A stretch of 64,000 nt of DNA, taken from an uncultured Bacilli bacterium (GTDB taxonomy: Bacteria > Bacillota_I > Bacilli_A > RF39 > UBA660). A program made the position numbers and the translations under genes. The stretch is from assembly GCA_944372195.1 (NCBI GenBank), contig CALVYK010000004.1, positions 19,628 through 83,627 of the forward strand. The letters run 5' to 3'. Positions within the stretch are counted from its first letter, which is position 1. Each line of letters opens with the position of its first letter. The notes under the pieces are model-generated. The model did not search any database. It was not told the origin of the DNA and saw nothing but the letters and a program-made list of their open reading frames with translations. Of the stretch, positions 25,706 to 34,314 are shown piece by piece.

Positions 25706-25756
25706 GTCAATTTAATTGTAAAAAATACATAGAAATAATAGAAGAATATTGATTAT
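25706..25756 (+). repeat. Left copy of ~50-bp direct repeat flanking the CRISPR-Cas locus
   Basis: The core AATACATAGAAATAATAGAA continues to GATTAT and is nearly identical to 34193-34242. In the right copy this sequence is the upstream part of a working promoter; here the -10 region (TATACT and inverted repeat) is missing. Confidence 0.75.
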
Positions 25757-25818
25757 ATTATTTTTTTATGCATAAATTAATATCTTTTATCCAATTATTT
25801 CCATTTTTAAATCAGATA

Positions 25819-25827
25819 TGCTATAAT
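25819..25827 (+). promoter_or_regulatory. Extended -10 promoter of cas9
   Basis: TGCTATAAT (TG 25819-25820, TATAAT 25822-25827), with no consensus -35. A GGAG SD follows at 25836, 8-9 nt before the ATG. Confidence 0.6.
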
Positions 25828-25847
25828 TTATGTATGGAGTGTGATTT

Positions 25848-28800
25848 ATGCAAAGATATGCTATAGGACTAGATTTAGGAATCAAAAATATTGGTTGGTC
25901 TATTTATGATTTAGATAATAATAATATCGCAAATTATGGAGTTAGAATTTTTAATGAAAGTAGTAATGCTAGCGATAGAAGAAGTTTTCGCGCTGGAAGA
26001 AGGCTAAGAAAAAGGAAAAAAAATCGTATTAAAGATATTAAAAAAATATTAAATCAAATTAATTTTCCGACTACTAATACATTGGATACAAAAATGATTT
26101 ATACAAGATGTAATGGTTTAAATAATCAAATATCTAAGCAGGATATTACAAATATTTTATTTTATTTTTGTACTAATCGTGGATATATTCCGTTTGATGA
26201 AAATGATGACTCTAAAACAAAATTAGAATTTATTTCTTTAGATGGTAAATTTCCATGTGAATACTATAAAGAAATGCTAAATGATATAAATAAATATCAT
26301 AATATGAATAAATTAGTTTTAAACAAAGATAATTTAAGAGAAATTAATAAATTATTATCAGTACAAAAGAAATATTATTCTGAATTAACTGATGATGTAA
26401 TATCTAATATAATTGGTATTATTTCTAGAAAAAGAAATTTTTGGGAAGGACCTGGTGGAGGTAAAAATTCAGTTATTACACCTTATGGTAGATTTAAATC
26501 AGAAAAAGATGTTGAAAATTATCTTGAAAATAAAGAAGTAAACCCTTACTATGAAGAATATTTATTTGAAGATTTAATTGGAAATTGTGAAATTGAAATT
26601 AATGAAAAAAAAGCACCTATTCTTAATTACTATTCAGAAAAATTTAATGCCATTAATTTATTAATAAATATTTATTTTGTTTGTGATAATTTATTAGGTG
26701 AATATTACAAAAAAGAAAAAGATATTTATAAATTAAATAAAAAAGGAATTGAAACTATATTAAATTATGCGTTAGAAAATAACGAAATGTCATTGAAAAA
26801 TCTTATTAAAAAAGTTTTAAATATTGACTTTAATATTGTTAAAGGTTATAGTGATGAAGAATTAAAAATATTTGAACATTATATCTATATAAAAAAACAA
26901 TTTATAAAATCAAATCATGATATAAGTTGGATGAGTAATATTCAGTTATATAATAAAATAGTTTATTATTTAACTTTTACGCCAGGTATTTTAGAATTTA
27001 CAAAATTTGTAAATAATAATTTAAATGAAGAATATAATTTTGACGATGATTTTTTTGAAATTTTTAAAGAAATAAGAAGAAAAAGAATTAGTTATTTAAA
27101 ATATCATAGACTATCTGAAAAAGTTTTAGTTAGATCAATTAATGATATGTTGGAGCACGAAGAAAATTTTTCTAAATTAAGAAGAAGTTTAAATTATGAT
27201 AAACAAGCAATGGAATATTTTAAGAAAAATTATACTAATCAAACACGAGACTTGATTTTATTAGATCCAAAACATATTGATAATATCATTGCTTCACCAC
27301 AAGTAAAAAAGACTTTAAGACAAGCAATAAAAATTATAAATGCTATTATTAAAGAAGAAAAAAGATATCCTGAAGTTATTGCTATTGAATCAACAAAAGA
27401 AGTTAATACGCAACTTCAACAAAAAAGTATTGCTAAATCTCAAAAAATTCAAAAAGATTTACGAGATGCTGCAATTAAAGAACTTGGAGATATTAAAAAT
27501 TATAAATTAATTGAAAAATATATGTTGTTTAAAGAGATAAATGGAATTTGTCCTTATTGTGGTAAACCATTAACTAAAGATTTTACTTCATGGGATAATA
27601 TTCATATTGATCATATTTTGCCAAGAAGTATTACTTTTGATAATTCATTCGAAAATAAAACTGCTTGTTGTCACGATTGTAATGAACACAAAAAAAATTG
27701 TTCACCTTATGAATATTTAAAAGGAAAAAATCTATATGATGAATTTAAAAAAAGAATTGAAAATTTAAAAATAAGTGATGAAAAAAAAGAAAACTTTTTA
27801 AACGAAAACATTTTAAATAAATATAAAATTAGATTTTTTAATCGAAATTTAAGAGATACAGCTTATGCAACAACAGAATTAATAAATCAAATTAATTTGC
27901 TAAATAATTATAATAGTAATGATAATATAATCAAAACATTTACAACATCTGGTAAAATCACTAGTGAAATAAGAAAAAAATATAATTTAGAAAAAAATAG
28001 GGATACACTATTTCATCATGCAGTAGATGCTTCAATTTTAACATCTATAATTAATACTGAATATGGGAAAATAATATTAGAATCTCAAAATGATAGAAAA
28101 TTTTGGATAAATAATGGTTATAATAAAATAAATAATATAAATGACATAATTGATAATATTGATATATCTAAAAATATTGATGAAATTAGAACGATTGATG
28201 ATGATAATATTAGAAAATCATTACAAGTTGATAAAACTTATCAAGGTGCATATGCAAATGCAAATTTATATAAAATTATTAAAAAAGAAGATAATTTTTA
28301 TAAAATAGAACAAGTTGATATTTATAGTGATTTATTATTCGATGGTAAAAATAGTAATGGAATTGCTAAATTTGAAACTTTATTTGACGAAAATGATAAA
28401 AAAATGGTTTTATTATGTCAAGAAAAAGATTATAAATTATTTAAAAAATTAAAAAAAATTTATTATCAATATAAAGAAATTAAAGGAAATCCTTTTATAA
28501 ATTATTTGATAGAAATAGGTGAATACAAAAAAGGCGGCATTGCAGGTGTTCATTATGGTATAAGACAAAGTGATAAAAATTCGGCATTAGTTAAAACTTT
28601 AAGATATTATACACCAATTACAGATCCTTATTTGATTAATAAGAAAAGCATTAATAAAAAAGCTAAAACATATATAGGTTATAATAGTTTAACACAAGTA
28701 TGTACTCAAATATTTTATGATGAAGAAAAGAAAAAATATGTTTTCTTACCAATTAATAAAATATGTGTTAAAAATGGAAAAATTGATGAAAATAATGAAT

Positions 28801-29051
28801 ATTATAAAATGATTTATCAAAAAACAATAGGGGATAAAAAACTAAAATTTATAGATAATATATATTGTGGTGATCGTGTTGATGTAGTTAAAAAAGATGG
28901 AACAATTATATCTGATTATTATAGTTGTTATCATAAAACAGCAAATTGCGGAATGCTAAAGAATGGAAAATATATTGCTTCTACTGATCAAGATATAATA
29001 ATTTATGATGTAGATGTTTTAGGTAATAAAAAAAGAAGATTAAGGGATTGA
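25848..29051 (+). CDS. cas9: Type II CRISPR-associated endonuclease Cas9 (compact)
   Basis: 1067 residues, in the size class of small Cas9 proteins such as SaCas9. RuvC-I AIGLDLGIKNIGWSIYD (Asp9), then the Arg-rich bridge helix RRSFRAGRRLRKRKKNRI, REC lobe, RuvC-II VIAIESTKEVN (Glu514), HNH domain with HIDHILPRS (Asp588, catalytic His589) and RuvC-III LFHHAVDASIL (His723, His724, Asp727). The HNH domain carries two Cys pairs, Cys568/Cys571 (CPYCG) and Cys608/Cys611, a likely zinc site. The C-terminal ~300 residues are the PAM-interacting part. All catalytic residues are intact, so it should be active. The tracrRNA promoter overlaps its stop codon. Confidence 0.97.
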   Translation: MQRYAIGLDLGIKNIGWSIYDLDNNNIANYGVRIFNESSNASDRRSFRAGRRLRKRKKNRIKDIKKILNQINFPTTNTLDTKMIYTRCNGLNNQISKQDITNILFYFCTNRGYIPFDENDDSKTKLEFISLDGKFPCEYYKEMLNDINKYHNMNKLVLNKDNLREINKLLSVQKKYYSELTDDVISNIIGIISRKRNFWEGPGGGKNSVITPYGRFKSEKDVENYLENKEVNPYYEEYLFEDLIGNCEIEINEKKAPILNYYSEKFNAINLLINIYFVCDNLLGEYYKKEKDIYKLNKKGIETILNYALENNEMSLKNLIKKVLNIDFNIVKGYSDEELKIFEHYIYIKKQFIKSNHDISWMSNIQLYNKIVYYLTFTPGILEFTKFVNNNLNEEYNFDDDFFEIFKEIRRKRISYLKYHRLSEKVLVRSINDMLEHEENFSKLRRSLNYDKQAMEYFKKNYTNQTRDLILLDPKHIDNIIASPQVKKTLRQAIKIINAIIKEEKRYPEVIAIESTKEVNTQLQQKSIAKSQKIQKDLRDAAIKELGDIKNYKLIEKYMLFKEINGICPYCGKPLTKDFTSWDNIHIDHILPRSITFDNSFENKTACCHDCNEHKKNCSPYEYLKGKNLYDEFKKRIENLKISDEKKENFLNENILNKYKIRFFNRNLRDTAYATTELINQINLLNNYNSNDNIIKTFTTSGKITSEIRKKYNLEKNRDTLFHHAVDASILTSIINTEYGKIILESQNDRKFWINNGYNKINNINDIIDNIDISKNIDEIRTIDDDNIRKSLQVDKTYQGAYANANLYKIIKKEDNFYKIEQVDIYSDLLFDGKNSNGIAKFETLFDENDKKMVLLCQEKDYKLFKKLKKIYYQYKEIKGNPFINYLIEIGEYKKGGIAGVHYGIRQSDKNSALVKTLRYYTPITDPYLINKKSINKKAKTYIGYNSLTQVCTQIFYDEEKKKYVFLPINKICVKNGKIDENNEYYKMIYQKTIGDKKLKFIDNIYCGDRVDVVKKDGTIISDYYSCYHKTANCGMLKNGKYIASTDQDIIIYDVDVLGNKKRRLRD

Positions 29052-29076
29052 CAAAAAATAATAATTACTGTAGAAT
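29048..29076 (+). promoter_or_regulatory. Consensus promoter of the tracrRNA gene
   Basis: TTGACA (29048-29053), 17 bases, TAGAAT (29071-29076). The TGA inside TTGACA is the cas9 stop codon. Expected start ~29083, directly before the first anti-repeat. Confidence 0.85.
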
Positions 29077-29082
29077 TATAAG

Positions 29083-29231
29083 TGAGTTTTATATTACTTG
29101 AATTTTACAGTATCCAAATAAGAAAACCTATATCTTATTTAAAAGTTTTATATTACTCAAATTTTACAGGGTTTCCTATTATTACTCTTTATGAGGAACC
29201 CGAGACCATGATATTATTCGTGGTCTTTTTT
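29083..29231 (+). ncRNA. tracrRNA gene with two tandem anti-repeats
   Basis: Anti-repeat 1 (29086-29115) is complementary to most of the CRISPR repeat, including a 15-bp match to GGATACTGTAAAATT. A hairpin AAATAAG/CTTATTT (29116-29140) follows. Anti-repeat 2 (29145-29170) pairs with CTGTAAAATTTGA of the repeat, and a further TCCTA (29174-29178) could pair with TAGGA after a 2/4-base bulge. The RNA ends in GACCATGA/TCGTGGTC (29204-29225) plus TTTTTT, an intrinsic terminator. Length ~150 nt. GGGTTTCC/GGAACCC (29169-29201) is an alternative stem competing with the lower duplex. Both anti-repeats have the same orientation, opposite to the array. Which one functions with Cas9 cannot be told from sequence. 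Confidence 0.85.
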
Positions 29232-29237
29232 ATTTAT

Positions 29238-30116
29238 ATGTCTTTTAGAACTATATTAATAGATAAACCGGCAAGGTTATATTTAGATTTAAATAATATT
29301 GTTGTACATTGTGAAGATAAGTATTGGATAAATTTAGATGAGATAAATACAATTATAATTGATGATTTAAGATGTAATATAACATTAAAACTACTATCTT
29401 TATTATGTGAAAAAGGAATAAATGTTATAATCACAAATAATTCACATATGCCAGTCGGGTGTATAGAAACATTATATAATCACTCTAGATCTTCTAAAAA
29501 TATTAAAAATCAAATAAATTGGAAAAATGAATATAAAGTTAATTTGTGGACGATAATTGTAAAACAAAAAATTAAAAACCAAATCTATACTTTAATAAAT
29601 CATGATAAAAAAGATAAAATTGAAATGTTGACAAATTTTTTTAACGATGTGAAATTAAATGATGTTACAAATAGAGAAGGTTTAACTAGTAGAGTTTATT
29701 TTAAAGAATTATTTGGTAATAATTTTAAAAGGTTTAATGAAGATATGATTAATTATTCTTTAAACTATAGTTATCAAATCGTAAGAGCTAAAATAAGTCA
29801 AGAAATAGTTAGTTTGGGGTATATTACTGCTATAGGTATAAATCATCGAAGTGAATATAATCAATTTAATTTATCTGATGATTTAATAGAAGTATATAGG
29901 CCTATAATTGATTATTATGTATATAAATTATTATTGGATTGCGAATGTTTTTCATCTAGTTTTAAAGAAAAATTGGTAAATATTTTAAATGAAATAATAA
30001 AAATAGATGGAAAGGAATATAAAATACATAATAGTATAACTATTTATTTACAATCTGTTTTTACTTATTTATTAGTGGGAGATTTAACTAAATTAAAATT
30101 TCCAGAATTAAAATGA
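29238..30116 (+). CDS. cas1: CRISPR-associated integrase Cas1
   Basis: 292 residues from ATG 29238 (MSFRTILIDKPARLYL matches the normal Cas1 beginning). The frame is open further upstream to 29082, but that part is the tracrRNA gene. Metal-binding residues are present: Glu147 (TNREGLTSRVYF), His203 (GINHRSEYNQFNLSDDL) and Glu218 (EVYRP). With Cas2 it inserts new spacers at the leader end. The ATG has no SD: the six T of the tracrRNA terminator come 6-11 bases before it. Cas2 starts within its last codons. Confidence 0.95.
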   Translation: MSFRTILIDKPARLYLDLNNIVVHCEDKYWINLDEINTIIIDDLRCNITLKLLSLLCEKGINVIITNNSHMPVGCIETLYNHSRSSKNIKNQINWKNEYKVNLWTIIVKQKIKNQIYTLINHDKKDKIEMLTNFFNDVKLNDVTNREGLTSRVYFKELFGNNFKRFNEDMINYSLNYSYQIVRAKISQEIVSLGYITAIGINHRSEYNQFNLSDDLIEVYRPIIDYYVYKLLLDCECFSSSFKEKLVNILNEIIKIDGKEYKIHNSITIYLQSVFTYLLVGDLTKLKFPELK

Positions 30117-30454
30117 ATTTATATAGGCAAATGAGAATAATTTTAATTTATGATCTTCCTACTAATGAAAAAATAGAGCAAAAAATTTATAATAAATTTC
30201 ATAATGATATTAAGAAAATAGGCTTTTATATGCTTCAATATTCTGTTTATGTAAAAATAATTCAAAATGATAGTAATTTTAATCAAATTTATAATAAATT
30301 AGCTACTATAATTCCAGATATAGGGAATATTATCCTATTCAAGATAACTGAAAAACAATTTTCTGAATTAATATATTTAAGAGGAGAAAAAAATAAATAT
30401 GAAACAATAGTTGGTAATAATGAATTAGTGGTGTTTAGGAGTGATACTAATTAA
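30113..30454 (+). CDS. cas2: CRISPR-associated protein Cas2
   Basis: 113 residues, ferredoxin-like fold. MNLYRQMRIILIYDLPTNE resembles the start of other type II Cas2 proteins, including the short extension before the first strand. FHNDIKKIGFYMLQYSVYVKII and the C-terminal LVVFRSD strand complete it. It forms the Cas1-Cas2 integration complex. The ATG overlaps the cas1 stop (ATGA). Confidence 0.95.
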   Translation: MNLYRQMRIILIYDLPTNEKIEQKIYNKFHNDIKKIGFYMLQYSVYVKIIQNDSNFNQIYNKLATIIPDIGNIILFKITEKQFSELIYLRGEKNKYETIVGNNELVVFRSDTN

Positions 30455-31316
30455 AGAATTAATAATAAATAATGAAAGCATATTAATTGATTTGTATAAT
30501 AATTTAATTTATGAAAAATATACAGATATATTAAATTTGTATAAATATTTTGATGAATGCATAAATGAAAAAAATAAAGATTTAAATGTAAAAATAGGAG
30601 ATAAGAACATTAACAATAAAGATTATATATTATATAATTTTATGGATATACAAACTATTTTGGAAAGTATAAAATATAAAAAGAATTCATTATTATTTGA
30701 TTATTTAAATTCTTATTTACTAGATAACATTACTGATATCGATGATTTAAATGAATATGTGAAAAAATATTTCTTAAAGTATTTAAAAAATTGTAATATT
30801 GATTTAAATGTTAATTCTATTGACAATACTTTGAAGATCTTTTCAAATTGTTTGGAAATAATTCCAAATGTAGATAATCCTATAGAAAAAATAAATTATA
30901 TGTTAAAATACATTATTAATAATAATTTAAATAAAACGGTAATTATATTTTTAAATTCGGATAATTTTTATATTCCTTATAATTTTGAAAATATCATATT
31001 TTTTGACATTTCTAAAAAAATTAATATAAATGACAATAATATTTTAATAACTGATAATTTTTATAAAAATTTAGATTTTCAAATTATTTTAGAATATTTA
31101 GAAATAAATTGGCCAATTCAATTTAACAAAGAATCTACTTTATATTGGTTAAAATATTATTTTATAAATTGTTTTTCATTGTCTAAAATTAAAATTACTA
31201 ATGATGAATTATTGATAATTGCATTTTTATTAAAAAAAATGTATAAATTAAATCAAAATATTTATTATTCTAATAAAATAAACGATATTATTAAATCTTT
31301 TATTGCCAATTTATAA
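30441..31316 (+). CDS. csn2: Csn2-like adaptation protein (divergent)
   Basis: 291 residues. Position (after cas2, before the array), the acidic helical character and the core NKTVIIFLNSDNFYIPYNFENIIFFDISKK, read here around residues 175-210, fit the Csn2 family. Csn2 forms Ca-dependent tetrameric rings on DNA ends during spacer acquisition. It is longer than S. pyogenes Csn2 (~220), with ~65 extra C-terminal residues. The start is uncertain: GTG 30441 lies right after AGGA and would be inside its own SD, and no ATG in frame follows soon. Overlaps cas2 by 14 nt. Its presence makes the system type II-A rather than II-C. Confidence 0.72.
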   Translation: MILIKELIINNESILIDLYNNLIYEKYTDILNLYKYFDECINEKNKDLNVKIGDKNINNKDYILYNFMDIQTILESIKYKKNSLLFDYLNSYLLDNITDIDDLNEYVKKYFLKYLKNCNIDLNVNSIDNTLKIFSNCLEIIPNVDNPIEKINYMLKYIINNNLNKTVIIFLNSDNFYIPYNFENIIFFDISKKININDNNILITDNFYKNLDFQIILEYLEINWPIQFNKESTLYWLKYYFINCFSLSKIKITNDELLIIAFLLKKMYKLNQNIYYSNKINDIIKSFIANL

Positions 31317-31331
31317 TTATAATGGTATAAT
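31303..31331 (+). promoter_or_regulatory. CRISPR array promoter / leader inside the csn2 end
   Basis: TTGCCA (31303-31308), 17 bases, TATAAT (31326-31331) with extended TGG. The expected start is ~31338, four bases before repeat 1. The whole leader between csn2 and the array is only 25 bp. Confidence 0.75.
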
Positions 31332-31341
31332 CAATTTATAG

Positions 31342-33883
31342 GTTTTAGGATACTGTAAAATTTGAATAATATAAAACTCGTCATATTGATATTTTTCTGG
31401 ATTATCTGTTTTAGGATACTGTAAAATTTGAATAATATAAAACGTTACTACTGTTTTTAAGACGTCTAATACTGTTTTAGGATACTGTAAAATTTGAATA
31501 ATATAAAACAGGATATCCACTTGTTAAAAATTCTTTTTCGTTTTAGGATACTGTAAAATTTGAATAATATAAAACCCCATATAGTGATGTGTGACAAGTG
31601 TCGTCGTTTTAGGATACTGTAAAATTTGAATAATATAAAACAATATAAATCCCTAAAATTAAAATTATATTGTTTTAGGATACTGTAAAATTTGAATAAT
31701 ATAAAACGAATGCAAATGATACACATAAGAAAAATTGGTTTTAGGATACTGTAAAATTTGAATAATATAAAACTCTTTTGTTAAAAAAGAAACAGCAACT
31801 AATGTTTTAGGATACTGTAAAATTTGAATAATATAAAACAATTTCCTCCTATTAAAGTGATACATTGCCGTTTTAGGATACTGTAAAATTTGAATAATAT
31901 AAAACTAGTATTTGAGATATTGTATTATTCAATGTGTTTTAGGATACTGTAAAATTTGAATAATATAAAACTATTTTTTTTATAAGTTTTACTAACTCTA
32001 TGTTTTAGGATACTGTAAAATTTGAATAATATAAAACTGCTTAAATATGGATAATGAAGAATTAAAAGTTTTAGGATACTGTAAAATTTGAATAATATAA
32101 AACACCTTGAGCGTCTGTTGTTAATCCAACACTGTTTTAGGATACTGTAAAATTTGAATAATATAAAACAAAATCATAAATTTAAAAATAACAATGAATG
32201 TTTTAGGATACTGTAAAATTTGAATAATATAAAACAGAATATGGGCTGAATGCTAACCATAGATGGTTTTAGGATACTGTAAAATTTGAATAATATAAAA
32301 CATTAGAATATTCTTTTAAATACACTAATAGGTTTTAGGATACTGTAAAATTTGAATAATATAAAACATGTTCGTATAACCAACTATCACATATACAGTT
32401 TTAGGATACTGTAAAATTTGAATAATATAAAACTATTCATTACTTTATTATAAACATTTCCTGTTTTAGGATACTGTAAAATTTGAATAATATAAAACTA
32501 TAATAGATGGATAATCTTTATATGATATGTTTTAGGATACTGTAAAATTTGAATAATATAAAACATATTTATTAGTTAGTAATAATGCAGGTAGGTTTTA
32601 GGATACTGTAAAATTTGAATAATATAAAACTAATACTTCATGGGGTAGTCCAATTTGGTCGTTTTAGGATACTGTAAAATTTGAATAATATAAAACATTT
32701 CTCGTAATTCATATCCATCTTTTCTTGTTTTAGGATACTGTAAAATTTGAATAATATAAAACAACTATATTATTATCATTTTCATAATTATAGTTTTAGG
32801 ATACTGTAAAATTTGAATAATATAAAACTATAATAGATGGATAATCTTTATATGATATGTTTTAGGATACTGTAAAATTTGAATAATATAAAACTTCTGA
32901 TAATTTATAGGTTAATGATGTTTCGTTTTAGGATACTGTAAAATTTGAATAATATAAAACCCTGTATAACTATACCATTGTCCTATATTCGTTTTAGGAT
33001 ACTGTAAAATTTGAATAATATAAAACATATTTATTAGTTAGTAATAATGCAGGTAGGTTTTAGGATACTGTAAAATTTGAATAATATAAAACTAATACTT
33101 CATGGGGTAGTCCAATTTGGTCGTTTTAGGATACTGTAAAATTTGAATAATATAAAACATTTCTCGTAATTCATATCCATCTTTTCTTGTTTTAGGATAC
33201 TGTAAAATTTGAATAATATAAAACAACTATATTATTATCATTTTCATAATTATAGTTTTAGGATACTGTAAAATTTGAATAATATAAAACTAATTCGTTT
33301 AATTTCCTTTTTAATTCTGTGTTTTAGGATACTGTAAAATTTGAATAATATAAAACTCAACTATTTCGTTATAATAATTATCTATTGTTTTAGGATACTG
33401 TAAAATTTGAATAATATAAAACTTTGCAATACTTTATAGAGAAAATATGACAGTTTTAGGATACTGTAAAATTTGAATAATATAAAACTGGAAAAAATGT
33501 ATTCCAATCTTTATTTGAGTTTTAGGATACTGTAAAATTTGAATAATATAAAACTGGCTTTCATCTACTTCTCCAAAGTAAGCAGTTTTAGGATACTGTA
33601 AAATTTGAATAATATAAAACCTCCATGGTCTACGCACAACTTGATAAAAAGTTTTAGGATACTGTAAAATTTGAATAATATAAAACAACAAAAGTTTGAG
33701 AAGCATTAATGGTTGTGTTTTAGGATACTGTAAAATTTGAATAATATAAAACGATATTTGAAGTATATTACTATCTATTCCGTTTTAGGATACTGTAAAA
33801 TTTGAATAATATAAAACAAGCACGAATGTGTGTAAGGTAGTGTTCAAGTTTTAGGATACTGTAAAATTTGAATAATGTAAAAC
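31342..33883 (+). CRISPR. CRISPR array, 39 repeats and 38 spacers
   Basis: Repeat length is 36 bp, starting GTTTTAGGATACTG and ending AATATAAAAC; spacers are 30 bp except two of 29 bp (32434-32462, 33753-33781). Repeats 1-38 are identical. The last (33848-33883) has one change (ATA to ATG near its end), marking the old, leader-distal end. The transcription direction is +, from the promoter in csn2. Spacers 18-22 (32499-32792) recur as spacers 23 and 26-29 (32829-33254), a block duplication with two spacers (24, 25) present only in the second copy. The GTTTTAG repeat start is typical of type II. Spacer targets cannot be identified here. Confidence 0.99.
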
Positions 33884-33953
33884 ACTATATATATTATTTT
33901 TGGTATAAATACATATATTAATATATTTTTATTAAAAAGGTAGTAGATGATAA

Positions 33954-34169
33954 ATGAACGAAAAAATAATGAATATAAATACAATTGATGATTTGTTAGA
34001 AATAGAATCAAAAATAATCAAACAATATAGAAATGATTTTTATAATCAATTATTGAAAGATGAAGAAATAAAAAAACACATATGTGAAATCTTTAAAATT
34101 GATGAAAATGTTATACAAAATGTGCTTATGATAAACGGTCATCCACCATTAGATTATTTTGAAGAATAA
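33954..34169 (+). CDS. Small hypothetical protein at the distal end of the CRISPR array
   Basis: 71 residues, acidic, probably helical: TIDDLLEIESKIIKQYRND, then HICEIFKIDENVIQNVLMIN and GHPPLDYFEE. SD AAAAGG ~12 nt upstream. It lies between the last repeat and the right flanking direct repeat, so it appears to belong to the CRISPR cassette. I do not recognise it; an accessory or an anti-CRISPR-like protein is conceivable but unsupported. Confidence 0.55.
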   Translation: MNEKIMNINTIDDLLEIESKIIKQYRNDFYNQLLKDEEIKKHICEIFKIDENVIQNVLMINGHPPLDYFEE

Positions 34170-34192
34170 TTGTTATATATTTTGTAACAATT

Positions 34193-34242
34193 GTCAAATT
34201 TAATGTAAAAATACATAGAAATAATAGAAGAATATTGATTAT
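34193..34242 (+). repeat. Right copy of the direct repeat flanking the CRISPR-Cas locus
   Basis: Near-identical to 25706-25756 (differences mainly one A and a few leading bases). It runs into the promoter of the polysaccharide deacetylase gene. Confidence 0.75.
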
Positions 34243-34274
34243 GTTTTATTTTTTGATATACTAGGAAATAGTAT
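34235..34274 (+). promoter_or_regulatory. Promoter with inverted repeat, polysaccharide deacetylase gene
   Basis: TTGATT (34235-34240), 16 bases, TATACT (34257-34262), with ATACTA-N5-TAGTAT (34258-34274) over the -10. It matches the element at 21925-21964, so the two units are probably co-regulated. Confidence 0.6.
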
Positions 34275-34314
34275 TGTTTTAAGAAACATATTATTAAGTA
34301 GTTGGAGGTATTGT

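Noticed and set aside
29086..29170. Autoregulatory long tracrRNA (natural single guide) as in S. pyogenes
   Set aside because: Both elements are anti-repeats of equal orientation and cannot pair with each other to form a single guide, so this model does not fit.
29082..29237. N-terminal extension of Cas1
   Set aside because: The in-frame extension is the tracrRNA gene with its terminator; Cas1 homology begins at the ATG 29238.
25848..31316. Classification as type II-C because Cas9 is short
   Set aside because: A csn2-like gene follows cas2, and small Cas9 proteins also occur in II-A; II-A-like is the better reading.
31317..33706. Several - strand ORFs with repeated FYIIQILQYPKT peptides
   Set aside because: They are translations of the CRISPR repeats and spacers; the peptide repeat is the 36-bp DNA repeat, with no SD or independent start.
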